A DNA stretch of 64,000 bases from Photobacterium sp. SKA34 (GTDB taxonomy: Bacteria; Pseudomonadota; Gammaproteobacteria; Enterobacterales; Vibrionaceae), in NCBI RefSeq assembly GCF_000153325.1, contig NZ_CH724141.1, positions 234,447-298,446 of the forward strand. The letters run 5' to 3'. Within the stretch, counting starts at the first letter, position 1. Each line of letters opens with the position of its first letter. Position numbers and translations under genes: made by a program. The notes beneath the pieces are model-generated. The model ran no database searches. It was not told the DNA's origin and saw only the letters and a program-made list of their open reading frames with translations. Shown here piece after piece: positions 47,404 to 56,530 of this stretch.

Positions 47404-48328
47404 GCTTCAATTATCGCTACCCGATGCTATTACAGTCTTTGAAGTTGGCCCCCGTGATGGATTACAAAACGAACCTCACCTTTCAACATTAGGTGGTAAA
47501 GCAACAGCGCTTAAAATAGCGCTGATTAATGAACTGGGTCAGACAGGGTTAACACATATCGAATCAGGAGCGTTTGTTTCGCCAAAGATGATCCCAACAA
47601 TGGCTGATTCAGATATTGTATTTTCGCACATTCAGCGTCATCCCAATATATTCTACTCAGCTCTTACTCCTAATCTACAAGGTCTAGAAGCGGCCATTAA
47701 CGTTAATGCCAATGAAGTCGCTATATTTACATCCTGCTCTGAAACCTTCACTCAAAAAAATATACATGCCAGTATCGATGAAAGCCTTCAACGGTTTGAA
47801 TCTGTTATTGCGATAGCCCATCAACACTTAATACCTGTACGTGCGTATTTGTCCTGTGTGATAGATTGTCCGTACGAAGGAAAAACACTACCACAGCAAG
47901 TCGCAGAAATTGCAAAGACTCTCATCGACATGGGCTGCTATCAAGTATCACTGGGGGATACGATAGGAACAGGAACGCCACTACGAGTTGCTAATATGTT
48001 GGAATATGTAAATAAGCACATTCAATCAAAGGCTATCGCCGTCCATTTCCATGATAGTTACGGACAAGCATTAGCAAATATTTATCAAGCAATACAAATG
48101 GGAATAACAACAATAGATAGTAGCATTGCTGGGTTAGGTGGTTGCCCATACGCACCAGGTTCAAGTGGTAATGTAGCAACAGAAGATGTTATTTACTTAT
48201 GCCAAGGACTGAACATCAAAACCGGTATAGATTTAGAAAAACTCACCTTGATTAGTCAAAAATTTTGCCAACAATTGGGGATACGCCCACAGTCTAAAGT
48301 TGCATTAGCTATGGCGCATCGCCCATAA
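47387..48328 (+). CDS. liuE: Hydroxymethylglutaryl-CoA lyase LiuE
   Basis: HMG-CoA lyase, 313 residues, cleaving HMG-CoA to acetyl-CoA and acetoacetate, the last step of leucine catabolism. The TIM-barrel signatures are FEVGPRDGLQNEP with the catalytic Arg/Asp, ESGAFVSPKMIPTMADSD, SDTIGTGTPLRV-like SLGDTIGTGTPL, HFHDSYGQAL and GLGGCPYAPGSSGNVATEDV containing the active-site Cys. The ATG at 47387 lies inside liuC; an earlier frame start is without homology. The operon ends here, 3 bases before the stop of a convergent gene. Confidence 0.93.
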   Translation: MTLTNKLQLSLPDAITVFEVGPRDGLQNEPHLSTLGGKATALKIALINELGQTGLTHIESGAFVSPKMIPTMADSDIVFSHIQRHPNIFYSALTPNLQGLEAAINVNANEVAIFTSCSETFTQKNIHASIDESLQRFESVIAIAHQHLIPVRAYLSCVIDCPYEGKTLPQQVAEIAKTLIDMGCYQVSLGDTIGTGTPLRVANMLEYVNKHIQSKAIAVHFHDSYGQALANIYQAIQMGITTIDSSIAGLGGCPYAPGSSGNVATEDVIYLCQGLNIKTGIDLEKLTLISQKFCQQLGIRPQSKVALAMAHRP

Positions 48329-48331
48329 ACC

Positions 48332-48610
48332 TTATTCTGCGTCTCTACGAACTCGTTCTTCAGATTCAAGCTCGTTTACAGCATCCCATAACTGTTGTTC
48401 ACGGATACGTTGACGCTCTAAGTTAGCATTAATACCATCCACAATTTGCTTATCTAATGGGCCTAAATAGTTATCAGCACAATCATGAAAGATACTTCGA
48501 AACTCTTCCATCGTTGGTAAGCGATTATTATGTTCTTCAAAGTTATCAAAAATATCATGAACTTTAACTGACATATCCCGCTTCATGCTTTCTATCTCTG
48601 AACTATCCAT
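48332..48610 (-). CDS. Hypothetical protein, small acidic/helical
   Basis: A 92-residue cytoplasmic protein, highly charged and probably helical (MKRDMSVKVHDIFDNFEEHN, RLPTMEEFRSIFHDCADNY, ERQRIREQQLWDAVNELESE). I do not recognise the family. The ATG at 48610 has GAGG six bases upstream; a GTG at 48628 would add six residues. It is convergent with liuE and separated by 3 bases. Confidence 0.65.
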   Translation of the reverse strand: MDSSEIESMKRDMSVKVHDIFDNFEEHNNRLPTMEEFRSIFHDCADNYLGPLDKQIVDGINANLERQRIREQQLWDAVNELESEERVRRDAE

Positions 48611-48994
48611 ATACTCCCTCGAGTGCACTTAGTTTCACATGATTGGTAACAGAAATATCTAAAACCGTCATTAAGTTCTAGAACAAACCATTAATATTTA
48701 CACTTTATGTCACAAAAACTTTGTGACTATCAGCCACAATGTTCAAAATCGATTGATAAATACTGTGTATCAATAATATCCTAGCTATGAGGACGTAATC
48801 ATAAAATTTACTAACAGTATAGTTTGATTACACATCATTAAGATGATGGTTTAGTGATGAATATATAACAACTTAGACAACTAAATTTTGTTAGCACACG
48901 ATTATCGCAATTTAAGTGCCTCTATTCTCAGTAAAAATAACATCTGAATTCTGATGTTTTTTTAGATCTTTAGTGTCGAATTCAGAAAGGAAGT
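48611..48994. other. Intergenic region with a strong palindrome
   Basis: About 385 bases between divergent genes. GTCACAAA and TTTGTGAC (48709-48727) form a perfect palindrome with a 3-bp spacer. It is the inverse of a CRP site (TCACA...TGTGA), so it is not a CRP box. It may bind a regulator of either flanking gene or form a small hairpin. No coding frame of note. Confidence 0.45.
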
Positions 48995-50068
48995 TTGAAG
49001 AAATTGAAACCGTTAGCCTCATTTAAAAATCGCTATAAACAGCTTTGTTTACCGGTTTTTTTATTCTCAATAATACCCAATATTAGTCACGCTGAATCCG
49101 TTGCCAATACGAATACAGATCCGGATAATCAATCAAGCATCGCAGATTGGGTTGACGACTCACACCGCTCACTCACCGACACTGTTCATGATATTGGTGA
49201 GTACCTTGACGAAAGCTTAGCTAAAGACGATGACGAAGGTTCACTCACCAACCGAAGCTATTTACGTATTCGTAATCGCATGGCCTACTCATACCGCGGC
49301 AAACTTGATAATGACTTCAAAGTTTATTTTAAGCTTGATCTACCTCATGTGAAACGAGACTGGAAACTGATCATTGATTCAGAGCCCGGAGACTTCGATA
49401 GCCTTGAAAACAAGCAACGTGGTATTGCCACAGGCAACAAAACTACATCTGGCGATACCGTTGGTGCATTTCGCCTTCAGGATACCCACTTTGGCAACTG
49501 GAATTCTGATTTTGATATAGGTATTAAATTAAAGCTTCCGCTTGATCCTTTCACTAAAATGCGATTTACACGCGTTGATCCTATTAGTGAAAACTGGACA
49601 ACCCAACTTGAACAGCAAGTCTTTTATTACCACTCAAAAGGGTTAGGTTATCTGAGTGCACTCAGTGGATATTACGCAATAAACCCTGAACACTCGAAAA
49701 TATTTAAAACCACGACGAGTGCACAGTACTTAAAAGAAGACGATAAATGGGAACTGTTGCAGCAATTTGAATTATTCCATCGCTACGACGATAAAAACCT
49801 ATTCGAATACTCAACAGGGATCAGTGCCGATACTGGAGAAAATAAAGAAGTCACAAATTATTGGGTATCTGCAACGTGGAATAAACGTATTTACAAACAT
49901 TGGCTATATTTAGGTGTTCGTCCGCAGCTAGAATTTCCTCGAGAATACAACTATCACGCAAATCCTGGCGTTATGATTGAGTTGGAAATGTTCTTCTCTA
50001 AAAACAGAAAAATTGATCGTTTAGGCCGATACATTCCCAAGCCAACCCAACCAGAGCCACAAGACTAA
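48995..50068 (+). CDS. Exported hypothetical protein, beta-rich, TTG start
   Basis: A 357-residue protein with a signal peptide (KQLCLPVFLFSIIPNISHA, cleaved near residue 34), an acidic linker (HDIGEYLDESLAKDDDEGSL) and a region of alternating strands rich in Trp, Tyr and Phe (TNYWVSATWNKRIYKHWLYL) that suggests an outer-membrane or periplasmic beta structure. The C-terminus is proline-rich rather than the usual aromatic end of porins. The start is TTG at 48995, chosen because AAAGGAAG lies a few bases upstream and no ATG is nearby. I do not recognise a family. Confidence 0.7.
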   Translation: MKKLKPLASFKNRYKQLCLPVFLFSIIPNISHAESVANTNTDPDNQSSIADWVDDSHRSLTDTVHDIGEYLDESLAKDDDEGSLTNRSYLRIRNRMAYSYRGKLDNDFKVYFKLDLPHVKRDWKLIIDSEPGDFDSLENKQRGIATGNKTTSGDTVGAFRLQDTHFGNWNSDFDIGIKLKLPLDPFTKMRFTRVDPISENWTTQLEQQVFYYHSKGLGYLSALSGYYAINPEHSKIFKTTTSAQYLKEDDKWELLQQFELFHRYDDKNLFEYSTGISADTGENKEVTNYWVSATWNKRIYKHWLYLGVRPQLEFPREYNYHANPGVMIELEMFFSKNRKIDRLGRYIPKPTQPEPQD

Positions 50069-50220
50069 TATGGTATGGCTATAACGATGAAGCATAAACA
50101 TTGCTTCATCGTTACCATCAAACTATGAACAACGGCACAAAACCTTATCACCGCACTTCACTCTCTTCACTAACTAGAATAATTTAAAAACTAGGCAACA
50201 ATTTCGCTTAGGAGTACCAT

Positions 50221-50499
50221 ATGTTTCATTTAAAGAAAGTGATCTTCTCTGTATTGTTCCATTTCTATCAGTTTTTTAGGCTTAGTTATCCGCTATGGCT
50301 AATGATTTCATCTCTTGGTGTCAGCCTAGGATTAATATTACTCCTTTCTGGCGACAATCATTTTCAACAAGGTATTAGTGCTATAACCAGTTTCAGTCTC
50401 ATTTGTATGTATCTGATAGTGCTGAAACACTTCTATTCCAAATTATTAAACTGGAGTGATACTCGCTCTTCGAAAGATATCATTGTATCGCTTAAGTAA
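50221..50499 (+). CDS. Hypothetical two-TM membrane protein
   Basis: A 92-residue protein with two hydrophobic helices (LWLMISSLGVSLGLILLLSG and AITSFSLICMYLIVLKHFY) and charged ends. AGGAG lies six bases before the ATG, so expression is likely. No family is recognised. It is codirectional with the exported protein before it, 150 bases away, and with the lipoprotein after it. Confidence 0.65.
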   Translation: MFHLKKVIFSVLFHFYQFFRLSYPLWLMISSLGVSLGLILLLSGDNHFQQGISAITSFSLICMYLIVLKHFYSKLLNWSDTRSSKDIIVSLK

Positions 50500-50663
50500 T
50501 AATTAATTTAGTTTATCGTTTAAAATATTCACAATATCAGTCACCATGGCATTGATTACGGTTTGATTAAGGATATCGCTATAATATACCCAAAAGGAAT
50601 TATAAAAATTTTGCTTGTAGCTTTGTAAATCACAGCAAAATTAAACATATAACTGAGTATATT

Positions 50664-50984
50664 ATGAATAAATATTTACCACTCATTGGCTTAACTTTAT
50701 TAATTTCAGGTTGCGCGACACAAACTGTACCGCAACCTGAACCACAAGTGATCACAAAAATCGTAAAACAAGATACGGTGCCAGCGGAAAAAAAAGGATT
50801 TGACGATGGTTGCAAAAATGCTGTGGAAGCGCAGTTTTTACCATCCAAATATATAGTAAATAGCTACGACACTGTAAATAAAGAGGCATACCTAAAAGGC
50901 TGGAAAAAAGGTTATAAGCAGTGTGTCATTGGTTTAGGTCCAGTCAGAATTAACAGTTCTATGCCTGCGGGTCAAACAAAGTAA
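50664..50984 (+). CDS. Small lipoprotein
   Basis: A 106-residue lipoprotein: signal peptide MNKYLPLIGLTLLISGC with lipobox LISGC (acylated Cys17) and the next residue Ala, favouring the outer membrane. The mature part carries a Pro/Gln-rich linker (TQTVPQPEPQVITK) and a small domain with two cysteines (DDGCKNAVE, KKGYKQCVIG) that could form a disulfide in the periplasm. Unrecognised family. A terminator follows. Confidence 0.75.
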   Translation: MNKYLPLIGLTLLISGCATQTVPQPEPQVITKIVKQDTVPAEKKGFDDGCKNAVEAQFLPSKYIVNSYDTVNKEAYLKGWKKGYKQCVIGLGPVRINSSMPAGQTK

Positions 50985-50997
50985 TATTTGCATTCAC

Positions 50998-51022
50998 AGG
51001 GGCTATCTTTAATTAGCCCCTT
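50998..51022. terminator. Hairpin between lipoprotein and DUF533 genes
   Basis: AGGGGCTA (50998-51005) and TAGCCCCT (51014-51021) form an 8-bp stem with an 8-base loop between two convergent genes; TTGCATT follows. Probable terminator, without a strong T-run. Confidence 0.6.
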
Positions 51023-51043
51023 GCATTAAAAGAGTTAAATCAA

Positions 51044-51706
51044 TCACGGTATAACAATTGCTTGTTCTTCTATTCGTTGAACTAAGCCCACAGGTAATTT
51101 TAATGCTTCAGCCAATGCGTCGAGATAAGCACGCTCTAAGAAATGATCGACATCAATAGCCAATAATGTAACTAAATAAACCTCAGATGCTTGCTCTAAA
51201 CCACTCACTTGCGCTGCAATTACTTGAGGATCTAACGGTGCATTTAGCCAGCGAACAATCACCGTTTCAATATCATGGGTGATCCCATTTTCAATCATCC
51301 ATTGTGCTATCGCTGTTTTTTCTTGCTCGTCAATATGACCATCAGCTTTTGCTGCAAAAATCATTGCTTGAACTAATAAGTCTTGGTTTGTTCTTAGCTG
51401 AGAATTTTGGTTAATCGCTGGCTGCGAGTCCATTGCCGTATTTGAAGCATGTGATGACTCTTGCGACCACTTTTTATAAGCCTGATAAGCAACAGTTCCA
51501 ATCACAGCTGTACCACCAATTAAGGCTGCTTTACCACCATATTTCTTTGCTAATTTACGGCTTTTTTTATTACCTAATAATGCACCAACTACCCCACCAG
51601 CCGTCGCTCCTTTTAATAAATCAGAGGTGCTTGAGCTCGATGTGGTTTTTCCCTTATCCATATAATTACTAGCTTGATTTATTAGCTGATCGAATAAACC
51701 TTTCAT
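51044..51706 (-). CDS. DUF533 (YebE-like) membrane-associated protein with TerB-like domain
   Basis: A 220-residue protein: N-terminal amphipathic part (GLFDQLINQASNYMDK), a glycine-rich membrane segment (KGATAGGVVGALLGNKK, KAALIGGTAVIGTVAYQAYK) and a C-terminal TerB-like helical domain (VQAMIFAAKADGHIDEQEKT, with the metal-binding-type DGHID). E. coli YebE is the model; the function is unknown, with links to envelope stress. The ATG at 51706 with GGAG upstream is preferred over an in-frame start at 51730. Confidence 0.85.
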   Translation of the reverse strand: MKGLFDQLINQASNYMDKGKTTSSSSTSDLLKGATAGGVVGALLGNKKSRKLAKKYGGKAALIGGTAVIGTVAYQAYKKWSQESSHASNTAMDSQPAINQNSQLRTNQDLLVQAMIFAAKADGHIDEQEKTAIAQWMIENGITHDIETVIVRWLNAPLDPQVIAAQVSGLEQASEVYLVTLLAIDVDHFLERAYLDALAEALKLPVGLVQRIEEQAIVIP

Positions 51707-51930
51707 CGTCATTCTCCATAAAAAAGCCATATATTAATACTATGGAAAAAGTGATTAATTATACAGCTTTAAAGCGTAAATCAATGTAAATTGACCACTT
51801 TATTCACACCGGCAATTTATTAGAAGCGACCAATAGATATAATCAATAACATTTTTATATCTCTAAATAATCACAAAAACGCTCTAGAATAAGATCCTTA
51901 ATATAAATTCAGGCTGATTCTATATATACA

Positions 51931-52257
51931 TTAAACGGTATAAAGAACTTTAATAATATGCCAACCAAATTTAGTTTTTACAGGTTCTGGAATTAATCCA
52001 CGTAAGTTATTATTTTTCTTTTTTAACGCTTCACTGGTACTGATTGCTTTACCTGAAAAGACCGCTTTATCAAACTGCGGTACCATTGCACCTTTACGAA
52101 ACTCACCAAGATCTCCCCCTTTTTTACCTGAAGGGCACGTTGAGTGTTTCTTAGCAAGCTCTTGAAATTTAGCCCCCTTTTTCAGCTGCTCCAGAATATC
52201 ATCAGCCAATTCTTTGTGTTTCACTAAAATATGAAGTGCGTGTGCGCTAGAAGCCAT
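51931..52257 (-). CDS. ppiC: Parvulin peptidyl-prolyl isomerase PpiC with a 16-residue insert
   Basis: Small cytosolic parvulin, 108 residues, against about 92-93 in E. coli and Vibrio. [51 protein letters not shown] and the final [13 protein letters not shown] match PpiC. Between VFSGK and PEPVKTKF lies an extra basic segment, [17 protein letters not shown], absent from relatives I know. The frame is kept and active-site residues are untouched, so it may still fold; the insert would extend a loop near the substrate groove. Confidence 0.88.
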   Translation of the reverse strand: MASSAHALHILVKHKELADDILEQLKKGAKFQELAKKHSTCPSGKKGGDLGEFRKGAMVPQFDKAVFSGKAISTSEALKKKNNNLRGLIPEPVKTKFGWHIIKVLYTV

Positions 52258-52500
52258 GGTGAGTTACCTATTTCATTACTTTTTATTGCGCAATTTTGCG
52301 ATAAATGCCGTAAACTAGCAAGCTATTCAATAAATTTGAATAAAATATAAACACACCATTAATGCAGTATTAGTTCAACTATAACGGGATCATAACTTTC
52401 GAATAAAACCGCAATAATTTAAAGACTTATGGTCATAATAAACGTTATTATAGCCGCTCATTCACTTTCCATTCATGGTTGTTACGTTACAATTATAAAT

Positions 52501-52827
52501 ATGAAAATACGTCCTAGATATTTATATATAGTCGGGCTTCTCGGATCGTTGACTTTCGGTGCGTTAGCTGCGCCGGTAACCCACGATAAAGAGCATCACG
52601 ATGATGTAATGACAGCTGTAGAAAAAGGATTAATCAAGCCTTATTCAGCCCTTCAACATAAAGTCTCTCAACAGTTATCAGCACGTATAATTAAAGTAGA
52701 GCTCAACGAAGATAGTGGTGAGTGGATCTATGAACTAAAGCTTATTGATACTAAAAACAATATAATAAAAGTTGAATATCAAGCTCAATCTTTACAAATG
52801 TTAAATATTAAAGGACGACATTTATAA
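52501..52827 (+). CDS. PepSY-domain exported protein before a two-component system
   Basis: A 108-residue exported protein: signal peptide ending near FGALA, then a PepSY-like domain (AVEKGLIKPYSALQHKV, SARIIKVELNEDSGEWIYEL, KVEYQAQSLQMLNIKGRHL). PepSY proteins often precede PhoP/PhoQ-like pairs and may bind metal or inhibit proteases in the periplasm. The ATG at 52501 is chosen for the signal peptide; an upstream frame from 52429 is unconserved. It is 20 bases before the response regulator and probably co-transcribed. Confidence 0.75.
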   Translation: MKIRPRYLYIVGLLGSLTFGALAAPVTHDKEHHDDVMTAVEKGLIKPYSALQHKVSQQLSARIIKVELNEDSGEWIYELKLIDTKNNIIKVEYQAQSLQMLNIKGRHL

Positions 52828-52847
52828 AATGTCATCAGGGCTCCAAA

Positions 52848-53507
52848 ATGAAAATTCTTGTTGTAGAAGACGAAGTAACTTTAGGCGAACAAATTATCGC
52901 TGGTTTAGAACACAGCGGTTGGGTAGCAGAACTTTCTTGTGATGGTATTGATGCCCTCTATCGTGCAACATCAGAACCCTGGGATGCTATTGTTTTAGAT
53001 TTGGGTCTTCCTAAACTTGATGGTATTACCGTGTTAAAAGGTATTCGTGAAGAAAATGTAAACTGCCCTGTCGTTATTTTAAGTGCACGTAATGAACTCA
53101 CACAACGTGTCGACGGTTTAAATGCTGGTGCTGATGATTATCTAACCAAACCTTTTCAAATGGTGGAATTAGTCGCTCGTGTTAGAGCTCAACTTCGTCG
53201 TTCAACAGGTAATGCCTCTCCTGTTATTCAAGCAGGTAATTTAAGCCTTGATACGCGTACTTCCAAGGTAACTTGGGAAGGTCAAATCATTGATCTTACA
53301 GCACTTGAATTCAAAGTATTATCTTATCTTATGCATAACACTGACAAGGTTATTTCACGCACAGAATTAGTTGAACATATCTATAAACAAGATTTTGATC
53401 GTGATTCAAATACAATTGAAGTATTCATTGGTCGTATTCGACGAAAAATTGGCAATGATGTAATAAAAACAGTTCGCGGTCTTGGATATCGGATTAATGC
53501 GAGTTAA
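52848..53507 (+). CDS. OmpR-family response regulator (PhoP-like)
   Basis: Response regulator, 219 residues. The receiver domain holds the acidic pair in VVEDEVTLGE, the phosphoacceptor Asp in DAIVLDLGLPKLDG (near residue 51) and the Lys in DYLTKPFQ. The C-terminal winged helix (LTALEFKVLSYLMHNTDKV, SNTIEVFIGRIRRKIG, VRGLGYRI) is OmpR-type. The 3' end overlaps the kinase gene by 11 bases. PhoP-like by sequence, but Mg2+ or peptide sensing cannot be claimed. Confidence 0.92.
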   Translation: MKILVVEDEVTLGEQIIAGLEHSGWVAELSCDGIDALYRATSEPWDAIVLDLGLPKLDGITVLKGIREENVNCPVVILSARNELTQRVDGLNAGADDYLTKPFQMVELVARVRAQLRRSTGNASPVIQAGNLSLDTRTSKVTWEGQIIDLTALEFKVLSYLMHNTDKVISRTELVEHIYKQDFDRDSNTIEVFIGRIRRKIGNDVIKTVRGLGYRINAS

Positions 53508-54834
53508 TAAACGAAAAAAAGGCCAGCCGAGTATTCGTAATCGCCTATTAAGCGCAGCTGCAATATGGCTACTAGCGATCACACTAACGGCTGGTTATCT
53601 TGTACCTAGCTTTATTAAAAGCTATCTCATTGACCAAGAAAAGACCCAGCTTTATTTATACCTTGATCAAATTACGGCGCTCGTCGATATTGATGAGCAT
53701 GGTCGTGTATTTCTTGATGGTCGATTATCAAACCCACGATTTAACTCCCCTTATAGCGGTTTGTATTGGTCACTCAACCTCAACAACCAACATTTACGTT
53801 CACGCTCGTTATGGGACACCACCATTTCAGGGAGCAATGAAGATGGTTTTGAAGGTCCTAATAAACAATCCTTAATCGTGGTTAAACGTAAATTCTTACT
53901 GCCTGATAGTGATTATCCAGTAGAACTCTCTGTTGCCATCAATCAGGATCGATTACTCAAAACCTTGCAACAACTAACACGAGGTTTATGGTTAATTCTA
54001 ACCATTATGGCTATTGGTATTCTCACACTTACCACGCTACAAGTCAGCTGGTCACTGTGGCCTCTACGTAAATTGCGTCGTAATTTAAAGCTAGTGCGAG
54101 AAGGACATTCTACAGAGCTAACAGGATTATATCCTGTTGAGATACAACCCGTTATTGATGACCTAAATGCCTTACTCTTCCACTATCAAGAGCTATTATT
54201 GCGTGCACGTAATCATTCAGGGAATTTATCTCACGCACTTAAAACACCCATCGCTATTTTGAATAATGAAGTCGCGTTACTCGATGAACCAACAAAAGAC
54301 AAACTAGTACCAGCTCTCCAACAGTTACAACAGCACATCGATTATCATTTAGGGCGTGCTCGCATGGCTGGCGCTGTTAATATTTTAGCTGCAAAAACTG
54401 CTGTTTCTAGTCGAGTGGATGCGATCTCCCTAGCAATGGATAAAGTCTATGCAAATCGAAAGCTGATCTTAGTTAACGAGCTTGATAGCAATGTGATGGT
54501 TGCAGTAGAGAGTAGTGATCTTGATGAAATGATCGGTAATTTAATCGAAAACAGCTATAAATGGGCTAACTCTTTGATTCGCGTTTACCAAGAATCCAGC
54601 CAATCTGGTCAAATTACTCTTGTCATAGAAGATGACGGTATTGGTATTGCAGAAGAAAAATGTAAACAAGTACTTAACCGTGGAGTACGACTCGATGAAA
54701 GTACACCTGGAACAGGGCTTGGATTAAACATTGTGAATGAACTAGCGCATAGTTATCGTGGTGATTTAATTTTAAGCAAAAGCCAGCGCGGCGGTTTGAA
54801 AGCAAGCCTCATTTTACCTATACCTAGAAAATGA
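53497..54834 (+). CDS. Sensor histidine kinase (PhoQ-like)
   Basis: Membrane histidine kinase, 445 residues: TM1 at about 22-44, a periplasmic sensor of about 110 residues, TM2 at about 155-180, HAMP-like linker, H box NHSGNLSHALKTPIAIL with the phospho-His in SHALKTP, N box NLIENSYKWA, D box DDGIGIAEE and G box GTGLGLNIV. The ATG at 53497 is preferred over an in-frame start at 53482 because it agrees with the usual 11-base overlap. It forms an operon with the PepSY gene and the regulator. Confidence 0.9.
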   Translation: MRVNKRKKGQPSIRNRLLSAAAIWLLAITLTAGYLVPSFIKSYLIDQEKTQLYLYLDQITALVDIDEHGRVFLDGRLSNPRFNSPYSGLYWSLNLNNQHLRSRSLWDTTISGSNEDGFEGPNKQSLIVVKRKFLLPDSDYPVELSVAINQDRLLKTLQQLTRGLWLILTIMAIGILTLTTLQVSWSLWPLRKLRRNLKLVREGHSTELTGLYPVEIQPVIDDLNALLFHYQELLLRARNHSGNLSHALKTPIAILNNEVALLDEPTKDKLVPALQQLQQHIDYHLGRARMAGAVNILAAKTAVSSRVDAISLAMDKVYANRKLILVNELDSNVMVAVESSDLDEMIGNLIENSYKWANSLIRVYQESSQSGQITLVIEDDGIGIAEEKCKQVLNRGVRLDESTPGTGLGLNIVNELAHSYRGDLILSKSQRGGLKASLILPIPRK

Positions 54835-54837
54835 AAA

Positions 54838-54862
54838 AACCCTGCTAGTTACTGGCAGGGTT
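54838..54862 (+). terminator. Terminator after the histidine kinase
   Basis: AACCCTGC and GCAGGGTT pair, with an inner AGT/ACT stem, within 30 bases of the kinase stop. The preceding A-run makes it usable from the other side too. Confidence 0.7.
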
Positions 54863-54927
54863 AAACACACTCATATCGCAAAATCACAAATTGACCCACC
54901 AAATCATTCAACAAGATTGATGATAGA

Positions 54928-55221
54928 TTATAAATCTCGCATTAAGATTTCATAATCTTCTTGCGCCGATTCAATAAGGTGTTCGAGCTCTTTCGCGTCT
55001 TGGTTTCTAAGATCTAGTTGCCAATTGACTTTTGATTCATCTCGGCAGACTAATAATGTTTTTGTTCCGGTCTTACTAAACCATAATTGTGAGAATTCAG
55101 CCTCTTGCTCTGCATTATCCTCAAGAATATTAACGCGCAATTGACCTGTTGGGATTACGCTAATATGAGCATGCCGCTGATTTTTACCTAGTAAGGTAAA
55201 ATCTCGTTGTTCCACTAACAT
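54928..55221 (-). CDS. Hypothetical cytoplasmic protein
   Basis: A 97-residue protein (MLVEQRDFTLLGKNQRHAHI...) with a beta-rich N-terminal part and an acidic helical C-terminus (QDAKELEHLIESAQEDYEIL). Unrecognised family. GGAGG lies eight bases before the ATG at 55221, a strong site, so the gene is probably real. It is convergent with the kinase gene and divergent from ltaE. Confidence 0.65.
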   Translation of the reverse strand: MLVEQRDFTLLGKNQRHAHISVIPTGQLRVNILEDNAEQEAEFSQLWFSKTGTKTLLVCRDESKVNWQLDLRNQDAKELEHLIESAQEDYEILMRDL

Positions 55222-55466
55222 CACATCATCCTCCTAGTGTGGCCGTACTCAGAACCTCTTCAATAACTGCACAATAAATAATCAACTTTTTAAGTGTAGA
55301 TGCTTTACAAAAAATATTTTATAAGAATCCAATATTAATATAATTGTCACATAATCCGTTTTAAACATTGTACCATCATATACTTAGTAACAAGAATCTA
55401 CGACTATAGAAACCAAAGAGTACACAGTGATATAGTAAATAAAACAGAATAGGAAGCTGATAATAA

Positions 55467-56474
55467 ATGATAGATTTTCGTTCAGATACGGTAACTCGCC
55501 CTTCTCCCTCAATGCGTCAAGCTATGGCCCATGCAGTTGTTGGTGACGATGTTTATAGTGACGATCCAACCGTTAATGATTTAGAGCTTTTTGCAGCTGA
55601 ACGCCATGGATTTGAAGCTGCACTTTTTTGTAGTTCTGGCACTCAAGCTAATTTACTGGCATTAATGGCGCATTGTGAGCGTGGAGATGAATATTTATGT
55701 GGTCAACAGGCACATAATTATAAATTCGAAGGCGGTGGTGCAGCTGTATTAGGTTCGATCCAACCTCAACCGATAGAAAATACCGCTGACGGCACACTTC
55801 CCTTTGAAAAATTGACGGCCGCAATTAAACCTGACGATCCTCATTTTGCCAGGACAACACTTTTAAGCCTCGAGAACACAATCAATGGTAAAGTGTTACC
55901 GCTAACCTACCTTCAACAAGCGCGTAAATTTGTTGATCAGCATAACCTAAAACTTCACCTTGATGGTGCGCGTGTTTATAACGCAGCCACCGCACTCAAT
56001 GTCGATATCACAGAAATTGTTAAATACTTTGATTCTTTCACCATTTGTTTATCAAAAGGTTTAGGTGCACCAATTGGGTCGCTATTACTTGGTGATAAAG
56101 CACTAATAGCCAGAGCGCGTCGATGGCGTAAGGTTCTTGGTGGCGGCATGCGCCAAGCAGGAATCATTGCAGCTGCTGGTAAAATTGCACTGACTGAAAA
56201 TACAGGCCGTTTAGTTGATGACCATTCCAATGCTAAGTACTTAGCTGAACAATTAAATACAGTGAATGGTTTTGAAGTAAACACGAGTCACGTACAAACA
56301 AATATCTTATTCGCAAAAGTCGATAGCAAAATAGATCAAACCCAATTAGCGACAACATTAAAAGCACAAAATATTTTGGTCTCAACAGGAAACCCATTGC
56401 GATTTGTCACTCATTTAGACATTACAAAAGACGATATTGATTTTTTCATAACCGCATTAAAAGCCGCAGTCTGA
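55467..56474 (+). CDS. ltaE: Low-specificity L-threonine aldolase LtaE
   Basis: PLP-dependent aldolase, 335 residues, splitting L-threonine or L-allo-threonine to glycine and acetaldehyde. IDFRSDTVTRPSPSMRQAM at the N-terminus, YSDDPTVNDLE, LHLDGARVYNAA (PLP-ring Asp), the PLP lysine in TICLSKGLGAPIGSLL and RKVLGGGMRQAGI match the family closely. The ATG lies 17 bases after an AGGA. It is a single gene with a terminator after it. It could consume acetaldehyde or glycine but has no clear link to the phn genes. Confidence 0.95.
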   Translation: MIDFRSDTVTRPSPSMRQAMAHAVVGDDVYSDDPTVNDLELFAAERHGFEAALFCSSGTQANLLALMAHCERGDEYLCGQQAHNYKFEGGGAAVLGSIQPQPIENTADGTLPFEKLTAAIKPDDPHFARTTLLSLENTINGKVLPLTYLQQARKFVDQHNLKLHLDGARVYNAATALNVDITEIVKYFDSFTICLSKGLGAPIGSLLLGDKALIARARRWRKVLGGGMRQAGIIAAAGKIALTENTGRLVDDHSNAKYLAEQLNTVNGFEVNTSHVQTNILFAKVDSKIDQTQLATTLKAQNILVSTGNPLRFVTHLDITKDDIDFFITALKAAV

Positions 56475-56487
56475 TCTTTCATATCTC

Positions 56488-56530
56488 CCCCACACAATAT
56501 TGCAATGTGATCTTGTGTGGGCTTTCCTTC
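56488..56530 (+). terminator. Rho-independent terminator after ltaE
   Basis: CCCACACAA (56489-56497) and TTGTGTGGG (56513-56521) form a 9-bp stem with a 15-base loop, followed by CTTTCCTTCTTT, 15 bases after ltaE. Confidence 0.7.

Noticed and set aside
48709..48727. GTCACAAA-N3-TTTGTGAC as a CRP site
   Set aside because: CRP sites are TGTGA-N6-TCACA; this palindrome has the halves reversed and the wrong spacing.
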